The notes beneath the pieces were generated by a model, which was not told the DNA's origin, ran no database searches, and worked only from the letters and a program-made list of their open reading frames with translations. Made by a program: the position numbers and the translations under genes. From the NCBI RefSeq assembly GCF_020783335.1, contig NZ_CP086068.1:2294001-2358000 (forward strand): a DNA stretch of 64,000 nucleotides, written 5' to 3'. Within the stretch, counting starts at the first letter, position 1. Each line of letters begins with the position of its first letter. The DNA comes from Mucilaginibacter daejeonensis (lineage in GTDB: Bacteria; Bacteroidota; Bacteroidia; Sphingobacteriales; Sphingobacteriaceae). Positions 37,794-45,630 of the stretch are shown here, piece by piece.

Positions 37794-40034
37794 ATGACGA
37801 TTCAACAAGTAGATCTTACCAATTGCGACCGCGAACTCATCCACATACCAGGTAAGGTTCAGTCGCACGGATTTCTGGTGGCCATTGATGGCAGTTACGT
37901 GATCAATTATGTGAGCGAGAATCTATCGGAATACTTACCGATAGCCGCTCGCGATCTGTTAGGTAAGCCCGTAGCGGAACTGGAAGCTTTGATCCAGGTG
38001 GAGGAGATTGGCTTCATCACCCAAATGATCCAGTTGGGTAAGCACGCCAAAAGCTTTGAGACCATAAACCCCTACCATGTAGATATACATGAGGAAGGTT
38101 ACAACCTGATCATATCGCAGTCGGGCCCTAATTTTCTACTTGAATTTGAGCCGGTGAGCACCGACACCGAAGTCGATATACAGAAGACCATTGGCCGCTC
38201 GGTTACCGAGATGCTGACGGGGCGCCAGCTTAAGCATTTGCTTGAGAATGCCGCCGAGCAGATCAAGACGCTGATCGGTTATGACCGTATCATGATCTAC
38301 AAGTTCCTGGATGACGGGCATGGTGAAGTGATCGCCGAGGTAAAGGAAGACCACCTTGAACCTTTTTTAGGCTTGCACTACCCAGCTACCGACATTCCGC
38401 AGCAGGCTCGCGAGCTTTACAAGATCAACCTGACCCGCATCATCACTGATGTGAACAAGGAAGATTCCCGTATCATCACCTTAGCTGATGACGGAGAGGC
38501 TAAACCACTCGACCTGACCCACTCGGCACTGCGTGCGGTATCCCCCATACACATTCAATATTTGAAGAATATGGGTGTTGCCTCGAGCTTCAGTATCTCC
38601 TTATTATACCGTGACCAGCTGTGGGGTTTGATCGCTTGTCATAGCTATTCGCCACGCTTTATCAATTTCAAGGCGCGCGAGGCATCCAAGCTGATCGGTC
38701 AGATCATTTCATCGGCGCTTGAATATAAGCAAGACGAGGAGAACACTGCAAAGAGCAACGAATACAAAACGGCTTTAGAAGTATTGGCCAGCACCTTGAA
38801 CAAGGGTGGCAATATTGCCGATGCCATCACCAAAGGTGTCATCACCGTACAGAACGTTACGGATGCCACCGGTGTTGTCGTATTTTACGAGGACCAGTTA
38901 CTTAAATTGGGCAGTACGCCCGGCGATGATGAGCTTAAAGCTTTAGCCGATTGGTTAAAGCAAAACATGGCCGACAAGTTATACCACACGCATCAATTGC
39001 CTGAGGTGTATCAACCGGCTCGCGCTTACAGTGCCGTAGCTAGCGGTTTGTTGGCCATCAGCCTGTCTAAAGAGATGGGCGAAATGATCGTATGGTTCAA
39101 GCCGGAGCAGATCACCACCATCAATTGGGCGGGTGACCCTAATAAGCCGGCCGAGTTAAATGCCAATGGCAGCTTGTCGCTTTCGCCCCGCCGGTCTTTC
39201 GACGTATGGTCGCAAACGGTCAAACACACTTCAGAGCGCTGGACCCGTGAAGAGATCACTTCGGCCCTCAAGCTGCGCGAGGACGTGGTATTTGCCATTA
39301 ACCGCCAGGCCAACGAGATCCGTACGCTGAACGAAAAGCTTAAACAGGCTTACGAGGAATTGGATACCTTCAGTTTTACGGTGTCGCACGATCTGCGCAC
39401 ACCGCTATCGACCATCAAAAATTATTCGGAACTGTTGCTGGAATCGAATACCAGTTTGGATGATGATGCACGACGCATTTTAAATAAGATCATTGGTGGT
39501 GCCGACAAGCTCAACTTCCTGATCAAGGAAGTATTGAATTACTCTCGTGTGGGCCGTGCCGAGCTTCATAGCATGGACATCGACATGAAGCAATTGCTTA
39601 ACGAGCTTAAAGGCGACCTTTCCATCGCATTCAAATTGCCTGATCTGGAGTTCAAAATTGGGGACACTCCGACCATTAATGGCGACAGGACCATGATCAC
39701 GCAGGTTTTCCTGAATTTACTCAATAATGCTATAAAATACTCGGCCCGTTCAAATCCTCCTACCGTTTCGGTAGAAGGCCGTGAGTACAATAACGAGGTC
39801 ATTTACATCATTAAAGATAATGGCGTTGGTATAGATGTAAATTATTTTAACCGTATATTTGACCTGTTCAAACGTATGGACAACGTGCGCGACTACGAAG
39901 GCACTGGTGTTGGCTTAGCCATTGTGAAAAGGATAATTGAAAAGCACAACGCCCGCATATGGGTGGAGAGTGAATTAGGTGTTGGCACGATATTTTATAT
40001 AGCTTTTAGAAAAACCGACAATGGGCGCTCCTGA
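37794..40034 (+). CDS. Bacteriophytochrome histidine kinase
   Basis: A 746-residue photoreceptor kinase: PAS (about 10-110), GAF (140-310), PHY (320-495), HisKA and HATPase (630-740). Cys11 in TNCDREL is at the conserved position for biliverdin attachment in bacteriophytochromes. GLHYPATDIPQQARELY near residue 197-203 holds the DIP motif, SPIHIQYLKNMGVASS the pocket His, and PRRSF near 465 the PHY tongue motif. The kinase H-box is TVSHDLRTPLSTIKNYSELL with His532; N, G1 (KDNGVGID) and G2 (GTGVGLAIV) boxes follow. It should sense red/far-red light with biliverdin. No heme oxygenase (bphO) lies in the window. Its end overlaps the receiver gene by 14 bp. Confidence 0.95.
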   Translation: MTIQQVDLTNCDRELIHIPGKVQSHGFLVAIDGSYVINYVSENLSEYLPIAARDLLGKPVAELEALIQVEEIGFITQMIQLGKHAKSFETINPYHVDIHEEGYNLIISQSGPNFLLEFEPVSTDTEVDIQKTIGRSVTEMLTGRQLKHLLENAAEQIKTLIGYDRIMIYKFLDDGHGEVIAEVKEDHLEPFLGLHYPATDIPQQARELYKINLTRIITDVNKEDSRIITLADDGEAKPLDLTHSALRAVSPIHIQYLKNMGVASSFSISLLYRDQLWGLIACHSYSPRFINFKAREASKLIGQIISSALEYKQDEENTAKSNEYKTALEVLASTLNKGGNIADAITKGVITVQNVTDATGVVVFYEDQLLKLGSTPGDDELKALADWLKQNMADKLYHTHQLPEVYQPARAYSAVASGLLAISLSKEMGEMIVWFKPEQITTINWAGDPNKPAELNANGSLSLSPRRSFDVWSQTVKHTSERWTREEITSALKLREDVVFAINRQANEIRTLNEKLKQAYEELDTFSFTVSHDLRTPLSTIKNYSELLLESNTSLDDDARRILNKIIGGADKLNFLIKEVLNYSRVGRAELHSMDIDMKQLLNELKGDLSIAFKLPDLEFKIGDTPTINGDRTMITQVFLNLLNNAIKYSARSNPPTVSVEGREYNNEVIYIIKDNGVGIDVNYFNRIFDLFKRMDNVRDYEGTGVGLAIVKRIIEKHNARIWVESELGVGTIFYIAFRKTDNGRS

Positions 40035-40440
40035 TATATTATATGTTGAGGACAACGAAGACTTTATCGACGTTGTTGAGCGGGCCATGGGGCAGATCGA
40101 TGGTAATACCACCATACATACCATAGAGGACGGAGCCCTGGCTTTGACCACCTTGGAAAAACTGATCGAGAACCGGGTAAAACCACGCCTGATCATCATT
40201 GACCTTAATTTACCGGGCCTTTCAGGCCTCGACCTTTTGCGCAAGATCAAAGAGACCCCTGCCCTGCGCTATGTGCCGGCGGTAATGTTCTCCACTTCTG
40301 ATAATCCTAAGGATGTACGCACCTCACTCGAGTTTGGTGCAAATGCTTATGTGACCAAGCCGATGGGCTACAATAACCTGGTCAAATGCCTCAGCTCGAT
40401 GCATGATTTTTGGCTTAAGACCACAGCTCCACTTATCTGA
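40021..40440 (+). CDS. Single-domain response regulator of the phytochrome system
   Basis: A 139-residue receiver-only protein. The acidic pocket is YVEDNED near residues 8-14, the phospho-acceptor is Asp61 in IIIDLNLPGLSG, the switch Ser/Thr is in FSTSD, and Lys113 is in YVTKPMG. It has no output domain, like Rcp1-type regulators of cyanobacterial phytochromes. The 14-bp overlap with the phytochrome kinase gene makes it the likely phosphorylation partner; the next step could be a phosphorelay or protein interaction, both unproven. Confidence 0.93.
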   Translation: MGAPDILYVEDNEDFIDVVERAMGQIDGNTTIHTIEDGALALTTLEKLIENRVKPRLIIIDLNLPGLSGLDLLRKIKETPALRYVPAVMFSTSDNPKDVRTSLEFGANAYVTKPMGYNNLVKCLSSMHDFWLKTTAPLI

Positions 40441-40480
40441 TGTTTGCAAACAACTTCATTATTTCGGAGGTTGTTGGTTC

Positions 40481-40906
40481 ATGAAAAATAAGCTTATCCT
40501 TTTCGTAGCTTTATTATGCAGCGCTTGTAGCGCACGCAAACAACCTGCTGCCGATTGCCAGGTAAGCCCATGTACCATGGAGTTTAAATTGATCACCGCA
40601 CAGCTGATCAGCACCTCGGGCACCGAGATCAAGTTCAAGTCGTATAAGATCATTGATGTGGCCACCGGTAAGGAGGTCAACAACAGATCTGAGCTCCCTA
40701 ACACACAGGAGAATACTACTGTTTTAGTGATCGCCGACGACAGCCAACTGCGCAAACTGGCAGACAAAGGCACTGATCTTCAGTTGCAGATCACTCTCAA
40801 TGATGACAAGATCATCAAGGCCAACTACAAAATATCAGGTGGAAAATGTGCCTGCCACGTCTCCAAGCTGGAAGGGCCAGACCAGGTGGATATCGACGGA
40901 ATGTAA
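40481..40906 (+). CDS. Cys-containing lipoprotein, unknown function
   Basis: A 141-residue protein beginning MKNKLILFVALLCSACSARK, where LCSAC is a lipobox with the acylated Cys at residue 16. The mature part has a few more Cys (CQVSPC near the N-terminus and GGKCACHV near the end) in a small beta-rich domain. The ATG at 40481 is chosen because it begins the signal peptide; the longer frame from 40403 overlaps the receiver gene. I recognise no family. Confidence 0.75.
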   Translation: MKNKLILFVALLCSACSARKQPAADCQVSPCTMEFKLITAQLISTSGTEIKFKSYKIIDVATGKEVNNRSELPNTQENTTVLVIADDSQLRKLADKGTDLQLQITLNDDKIIKANYKISGGKCACHVSKLEGPDQVDIDGM

Positions 40907-40927
40907 GCGGTAGACCTTATCGGCCGC

Positions 40928-40935
40928 TATATTTG
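40928..40935 (+). promoter_or_regulatory. Candidate -7 box of the small AraC gene
   Basis: TATATTTG is an exact TAnnTTTG match 17 bp before the ATG at 40953. No clear -33 was seen. Confidence 0.45.
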
Positions 40936-40952
40936 CTTTTTCAATTTTTTCC

Positions 40953-41339
40953 ATGACCACGATACCGCACAAACTTAACTCTCGAAAAGATGAGATCGCT
41001 ACAAGCTTTATGGCTTTGGTAGATCAGCATATGGAGGAGTTGATGGCTGGCAAGGCTAAGCGCCGAATGTCGGCAGTTGATTTTGCCGGGCTTTTGTTCA
41101 TCGCTCCGCGACATCTGACCAATACACTGAAGGCAGCATTGGGTCATTCGCCATGCGATGTGATGGAGAACCGTATACTGAATGAAGCGATCAAGCTGTT
41201 GAATGAGACCGATCTTTCGGTGGCCGATATCGCATACAAATTTGGCTACCAAGAGCCCACCAACTTTATTAAATTCTTTAAAGGCATGAATGGAGTAACT
41301 CCTTTACAATATCGTAAAGGCCAAAAGCTCGCCTCTTGA
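40953..41339 (+). CDS. Small AraC-type helix-turn-helix protein without sensor domain
   Basis: A 128-residue protein that is essentially only the AraC DNA-binding domain: two helix-turn-helix units (about 45-70: LLFIAPRHLTNTLKAALG; 90-115: LSVADIAYKFGYQEPTNFIK) and the closing FKGMNGVTPLQYRK. The 250-300-residue AraC proteins carry a sensor domain that is absent here. It probably controls the SDR gene that begins 88 bp downstream on the same strand; that is inference. Confidence 0.88.
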   Translation: MTTIPHKLNSRKDEIATSFMALVDQHMEELMAGKAKRRMSAVDFAGLLFIAPRHLTNTLKAALGHSPCDVMENRILNEAIKLLNETDLSVADIAYKFGYQEPTNFIKFFKGMNGVTPLQYRKGQKLAS

Positions 41340-41381
41340 AAATACTGACGTCTGCATCATTTTTTTGACCGTACCGCTCTC

Positions 41382-41395
41382 TACCTTTGTCAAAG
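41382..41395 (+). promoter_or_regulatory. -7 box with overlapping palindrome before the SDR gene
   Basis: TACCTTTG (41382-41389) matches TAnnTTTG, and CTTTGTCAAAG (41385-41395) is an 11-bp palindrome covering its 3' half. A bound regulator would block transcription. The ATG at 41428 follows 32 bp later. Confidence 0.4.
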
Positions 41396-41427
41396 TACAA
41401 TAACCATAAACTAAAAACATCTTCAAA

Positions 41428-42192
41428 ATGACAACATCTAATAAGATAGCCCTCGTGACCGGCGGTAGCCGCGGATTAGGTAAGAATATGGCGATCGCCA
41501 TTGCAAAAAAAGGTCTGGACGTGATCTTGACCTATAACAGCAAGCAGGACGAAGCTGCAGAAGTGGTAAAAGAGATCGAAGCATTAGGTCAAAAAGCTGT
41601 TGCCTTACAACTGAACGTGGCCGATTCAAAAAGCTTTGACAGCTTTTACGGCCAGGTAAAACAAGCGCTGAAAGACACCTTTGGTACCGAGCACTTCCAG
41701 TACTTGGTGAATAATGCCGGTGTAGGCTTGCACGTGTCGTTCGCTGAGACCACCGAAGAGCAATTCGACAACCTGGTGAACATTCACCTTAAGGGCGTAT
41801 TCTTCCTTACACAAAAGGCATTACCACTGTTGCAAGATGGCGGCGGTATAATTAACATATCGAGTGGGTTAGCGCGCTTCTCGTTCCCCAACGCTTCAGC
41901 TTATGGTACCATGAAAGGCGGTGTAGAAACACTGACCCGTTATATGGCCAAAGAACTGGGTAGCCGTGGCGTGCGCGCCAATGCAGTTGCGCCGGGCGCG
42001 ATCGAGACCGACTTCAACGGGGGGGCCGTGCGCGACAATGCCGAACTGAATAAGGCCGTAGCTTCACAGACCGCCTTAGGCCGTGTAGGTTTACCAGATG
42101 ACATTGGTGGTGTAGTAGCATTCTTATGCACCGACGAAGCCCGCTGGGTGAACGGACAACGGATCGAGGTATCAGGCGGCATGATGCTGTAA
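41428..42192 (+). CDS. SDR-family NAD(P)-dependent oxidoreductase
   Basis: A 254-residue classical short-chain dehydrogenase. The nucleotide-binding TGGSRGLG is at residues 11-18, NNAG near 92-95, the catalytic Ser in ISSG, and the YxxxK pair is Tyr159/Lys163 in SAYGTMKGG. It ends with a beta-barrel-type SGGMML close to the FabG-like subfamily. The substrate is not evident. It has its own promoter and palindrome, and a terminator hairpin shared with the convergent flavin oxidoreductase follows. Confidence 0.93.
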   Translation: MTTSNKIALVTGGSRGLGKNMAIAIAKKGLDVILTYNSKQDEAAEVVKEIEALGQKAVALQLNVADSKSFDSFYGQVKQALKDTFGTEHFQYLVNNAGVGLHVSFAETTEEQFDNLVNIHLKGVFFLTQKALPLLQDGGGIINISSGLARFSFPNASAYGTMKGGVETLTRYMAKELGSRGVRANAVAPGAIETDFNGGAVRDNAELNKAVASQTALGRVGLPDDIGGVVAFLCTDEARWVNGQRIEVSGGMML

Positions 42193-42214
42193 ATAGCTGC
42201 TCTCCATTGAACAA

Positions 42215-42247
42215 AACAAGCCACGTGGTCATTCCATGTGGCTTGTT
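42215..42247. terminator. Hairpin between convergent SDR and flavin oxidoreductase genes
   Basis: 14-bp arms AACAAGCCACGTGG / CCATGTGGCTTGTT with one G-T pair and a 5-nt loop lie between the two stop codons. The T-run is weak, so it is a probable rather than certain terminator. Confidence 0.6.
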
Positions 42248-42261
42248 CTGCTTATGGCTGA

Positions 42262-43170
42262 TCAGAACTCTTCCCCGATCAACTCGCGGTTAATGAACGC
42301 CGCTGACACCGCACCCATGGCCACCGCATTTGCTACCGACCGCAATGGTGAACTGTTATCTCCAGCGGCATAGATGCCATCAACTGAGGTTTTTCCGAAT
42401 TGGTCTACTTGGATCAGTCCCGTTTCGGTTAATTGACAACCAAAATGCTCAGGCAGTTCGCAATGTTGTGAGAATGGCGAACGGCTGTAGATCGCATTGA
42501 TACGATAGGTATCACCGTTGGCACAGATCAACTCGCTGAGGTGACCTTTATTATGTATCAGTTCTGAAACATTTTCCGTCACTATGCTGATGTTCTTTCG
42601 GTGCAGTAGTTCGATCTTGTCGGCTTCAAGTTCTAAGGGGCCGTTGCTAAAGACGGTCAGCTGATCGGTCCAGTTGCTGATGAGTTTCGCAAGGTCATAA
42701 GCATCGTTGCCTTTGGACAATATCCCTGTTGGCTGCTGCTTCACCTCGTACCCATGGCAGTAAGGGCAATGGATCGCGGTGATCCCCCAGCAATCTTTAA
42801 AACCGGGGATGTCGGGGAGCTGATCGTTGATCCCGGTGGCAAACAAGAGTTTCTTAGCATGATAGATACCCCCGTCATCTGTATGAACTGTAAATTTATG
42901 GTCCACCCCGTCAGCTTTGGTCACGGTCGCATTCAGCAGGGTAACGGTTGGGTAAAGGAGCAACTGCTCTCGTCCTATGATTAATATCTCTTGCGGTGTA
43001 GCGCCGTCGCGCGTCAAAAAGTTATGCGAGTGTGGCGTTGACCGGTTACAGGGTTTTCCGCTATCGATCACCAGTACTTTACGTAGTGCACGGGCAAGGG
43101 TCATGGCTGCTTGCAGGCCAGCGTTACTGCCGCCAACCACGATCACATCATAAGTTGCATTGTTAGTCAT
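42262..43170 (-). CDS. NAD(P)/FAD-dependent thioredoxin-reductase-like oxidoreductase
   Basis: A 302-residue protein of the thioredoxin reductase fold: FAD motif VIVVGGSNAGLQAA near the N-terminus, a NAD(P) domain inserted in the middle, the redox pair Cys135-Pro-Tyr-Cys138 (HCPYCHGYE), and a C-terminal GIYAAGDN block. The family uses a CxxC disulfide to reduce a small partner such as thioredoxin or glutaredoxin-like proteins; many Bacteroidota paralogues have unknown partners. The ATG at 43170 is chosen because it directly follows a -7 box on this strand; an upstream frame of 12 residues has no family likeness. Confidence 0.88.
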   Translation of the reverse strand: MTNNATYDVIVVGGSNAGLQAAMTLARALRKVLVIDSGKPCNRSTPHSHNFLTRDGATPQEILIIGREQLLLYPTVTLLNATVTKADGVDHKFTVHTDDGGIYHAKKLLFATGINDQLPDIPGFKDCWGITAIHCPYCHGYEVKQQPTGILSKGNDAYDLAKLISNWTDQLTVFSNGPLELEADKIELLHRKNISIVTENVSELIHNKGHLSELICANGDTYRINAIYSRSPFSQHCELPEHFGCQLTETGLIQVDQFGKTSVDGIYAAGDNSSPLRSVANAVAMGAVSAAFINRELIGEEF

Positions 43171-43174
43171 AGCG

Positions 43175-43182
43175 CAAACATA
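43175..43182 (-). promoter_or_regulatory. Candidate -7 box of the flavin oxidoreductase gene
   Basis: On the minus strand the site reads TATGTTTG, matching TAnnTTTG, and its G lies only 4 bp before the start codon. If real, the transcript would be nearly leaderless. Confidence 0.35.
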
Positions 43183-43234
43183 ATAGTAAACATATTTATA
43201 TGCCACATAGTTGCGTTACGGTAACGTCATTTTA

Positions 43235-44842
43235 TCACCATTCGTATTGCTGCCTCAGCTTTTCCTCTTCCAGATCAAGTTGCGCCACATATTTGTTGAT
43301 CAGCTCCTCCTCATACTCTGCTTTGTTGTTCATCTTTTGCAATACCTCGCGTTGAGCCTCGATCACCTGCGTGAAGATCTTATGATATTCGTGTTTGATC
43401 TCGTGTGCTTGCTCGTCGGTCAGCTCCTTCCTGGCCTCTAAAAAGGCGTTCTCGCCCTCATATCGCTCCAGCATCGCTTTCACCAGTGCGTTACGGCGTA
43501 CGTATTGATAGTATGGTCTGCTGTTGAGTAAGGACAACGCCCGATCCTTCATCTTGATCTTGATGCGTAGCTCCTGTTCCTCGCGCGATAGCGGATAATC
43601 GCGCTCCGGCTCATTGAACCATTGGATAACCAATGGCAGGGTAAGTCCCTGAAATATCAGCGTGACCAAGATGACCGTGAATGTGATGAACAGCACCATA
43701 TTACGCTGTGGAAAAGGCTGGCCATTTTGTAACGTGAGCGGGATAGACAGCGCTGCCGCGAGCGACACCACGCCCCTCATACCCGCCCAGCCTATAATGA
43801 TCGGGCTCCTCCAACCGGGCCGGTCATCGGCGGTCTTGATAAAGCGGCTGATAAAGACCGTGAACAAGGATGCGCCTTGCGTACAAATAAGGCGCACTAC
43901 CATAACGGCCAACGAGATGATCAGTCCGTACTTGATCGCTTCATGCAGCCGTTCAGCACCGAGACCTTTCACTACCGTAGGCAATTCTAAACCGATCAAC
44001 ATGAACACGAACCCATTGAACACGAACCCCACCGCCGACCATACGTTCAAGCTTTGCAGCCGGCTGGCATTGTTCAATATCTCATGGTTTCGGTTAGATA
44101 AAAAAAGACCACCGCTTACTACGGCCAACACACCTGATACATGAAAATGCTCGGCTACCATGTACATGCTATAGGGCGCTATAAAACTAAGTGCCGTATC
44201 GATACTGGCTGTGGTAGGCAACCAGCGGTGTATGGCGTAAAAAATGAGCGCCAAAGCCAGCCCGATCAGCGTACCGAATATGATCACCACAAAAAAATCG
44301 GTAACGGCTTCGCCTATGGCAAAACTACCTGTCATCACGGCGGCTATCGCAAAACGGAAGATCACCAAACTCGAGGCGTCGTTCAGTAAGCTTTCACCCT
44401 CTATGACACTCACCACTCGCTTGGGCACTTGTATGCCTTTGAGTATCTGTGTGGCCGATACCGCATCGGGTGGCGAAATGATGCCCCCAAGCAGGAAGCC
44501 AAGCGCTACCGTAAAACCGGGTATCAGGCTATGCGATATATAGGCCATAATGCCTGCCGTAATGATCACGATCACAAAGGCAAAGGAAGCAATGATGCGG
44601 CGCCACTTCCAAAAATCTTTCCAGGAGGTTTGCCAGGCAGCATCATACAACAGCGGAGGCAAAAAGATCACAAAGATAGCCTCAGGACTAATGTTGATCT
44701 CGGGCACCGAAGGAATGGCCCCAATGATCAGTCCGCCGATCACCAACACGATCGGGTATGACACCTTGATCTTTTGCGCCAGCATCACCAAAAAAAGGAT
44801 AGCCAATAGCAGACCTATATAATACAGCACGAGCTCATGCAT
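43235..44842 (-). CDS. CPA1-family Na+/H+ antiporter
   Basis: A 535-residue inner-membrane exchanger with about 12 membrane segments in the first 400 residues. FLPPLLYDAAW near residue 60-70, SPPDAVSATQIL (with the conserved DA), ESLLNDASSLVIF near 149-161 (the ND ion-binding pair) and GWAGMRGVVSLAAALS near 352 are NhaP/NHE hallmarks. The C-terminal 120 residues are a charged cytoplasmic tail (EQELRIKIKMKDRALSLL..., ending KLRQQYEW), probably regulatory. It controls pH and Na+ levels. Confidence 0.94.
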   Translation of the reverse strand: MHELVLYYIGLLLAILFLVMLAQKIKVSYPIVLVIGGLIIGAIPSVPEINISPEAIFVIFLPPLLYDAAWQTSWKDFWKWRRIIASFAFVIVIITAGIMAYISHSLIPGFTVALGFLLGGIISPPDAVSATQILKGIQVPKRVVSVIEGESLLNDASSLVIFRFAIAAVMTGSFAIGEAVTDFFVVIIFGTLIGLALALIFYAIHRWLPTTASIDTALSFIAPYSMYMVAEHFHVSGVLAVVSGGLFLSNRNHEILNNASRLQSLNVWSAVGFVFNGFVFMLIGLELPTVVKGLGAERLHEAIKYGLIISLAVMVVRLICTQGASLFTVFISRFIKTADDRPGWRSPIIIGWAGMRGVVSLAAALSIPLTLQNGQPFPQRNMVLFITFTVILVTLIFQGLTLPLVIQWFNEPERDYPLSREEQELRIKIKMKDRALSLLNSRPYYQYVRRNALVKAMLERYEGENAFLEARKELTDEQAHEIKHEYHKIFTQVIEAQREVLQKMNNKAEYEEELINKYVAQLDLEEEKLRQQYEW

Positions 44843-45004
44843 ACGTAAAAGCAGTAAGTAAAGAGTGAGTTAATGGCTTTACAACAATTCAGCATGTCTA
44901 AAAGTTGTTGCACCATATTTATTAAGTGTCGAGTAAAGCAATAGCAAATAATTAAACACAAATGGTGATCCGGTTGTTGAACCATAGCATTTACAACAAA
45001 TACC

Positions 45005-45538
45005 ATGGATAGCATAAACCAACAACAGCCCGAAGAGAACTATAAAGAGCTGCAGGGCGAAGAAGCCAAGAAAAAGATCAAAGAGCTGGCCGATAAAGGT
45101 ACCTGCTTTTTTTGCTCGAACATCAAGACCGGAGTACCTTTCTCTACTCGTCCTATGGCCGTACAAAAGATAGACGACCAAGGCAATTTCTGGTTCCTGA
45201 GCGCTGATGACAGCCATAAGAACGAAGAGATATCGCACGACCCATTTGTACACCTGTTGTTTCAAGGTTCTACACATTCAGATTTCCTGAACATATACGG
45301 CATTGCCGAGGTGAGCAAGGACAAAGAAAAGATCAAGGAACTTTGGGAACCGATACTGAAGACCTGGTTCACAGAAGGTGAGGACGACCCAAGGATCACC
45401 GTGATCAAAGTGGAGCCTACCGAAGGTTACTACTGGGATAACAAGCATGGCAATGCCGTTGCATTTGTGAAACAAGTGGCTGGTGCCGTGTTGGGCAAAA
45501 CCCTCGACGATTCGATAGAAGGTAAATTAGAGTTATAA
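45005..45538 (+). CDS. PNPOx-like flavin-binding stress protein
   Basis: A 177-residue protein with the split-barrel FMN-binding fold of the pyridoxamine 5'-phosphate oxidase-like general stress protein group: CFFCSN near residue 35, FSTRPMAVQKID, GNFWFLSADDSHKNEEI near 63-79 and the acidic GYYWDNKHGNAV near 145-156. It is unlikely to be the PdxH enzyme itself. Gene 26-type proteins bind FMN and are induced by stress. It has its own terminator. Confidence 0.85.
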   Translation: MDSINQQQPEENYKELQGEEAKKKIKELADKGTCFFCSNIKTGVPFSTRPMAVQKIDDQGNFWFLSADDSHKNEEISHDPFVHLLFQGSTHSDFLNIYGIAEVSKDKEKIKELWEPILKTWFTEGEDDPRITVIKVEPTEGYYWDNKHGNAVAFVKQVAGAVLGKTLDDSIEGKLEL

Positions 45539-45561
45539 TTGGCAGCTAAAATGACAATACC

Positions 45562-45598
45562 AACAGCCCGCTTAATTTAGATGCGGGCTGTTCTGTTT
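45562..45598 (+). terminator. Terminator of the PNPOx-like gene
   Basis: AACAGCCCGC (45562-45571) pairs perfectly with GCGGGCTGTT (45583-45592), then CTGTTTAT. It may also serve the convergent GT39 gene at 45631. Confidence 0.75.
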
Positions 45599-45630
45599 AT
45601 ATATAATATCTCGCTGAGCCTTCCGCCTGA

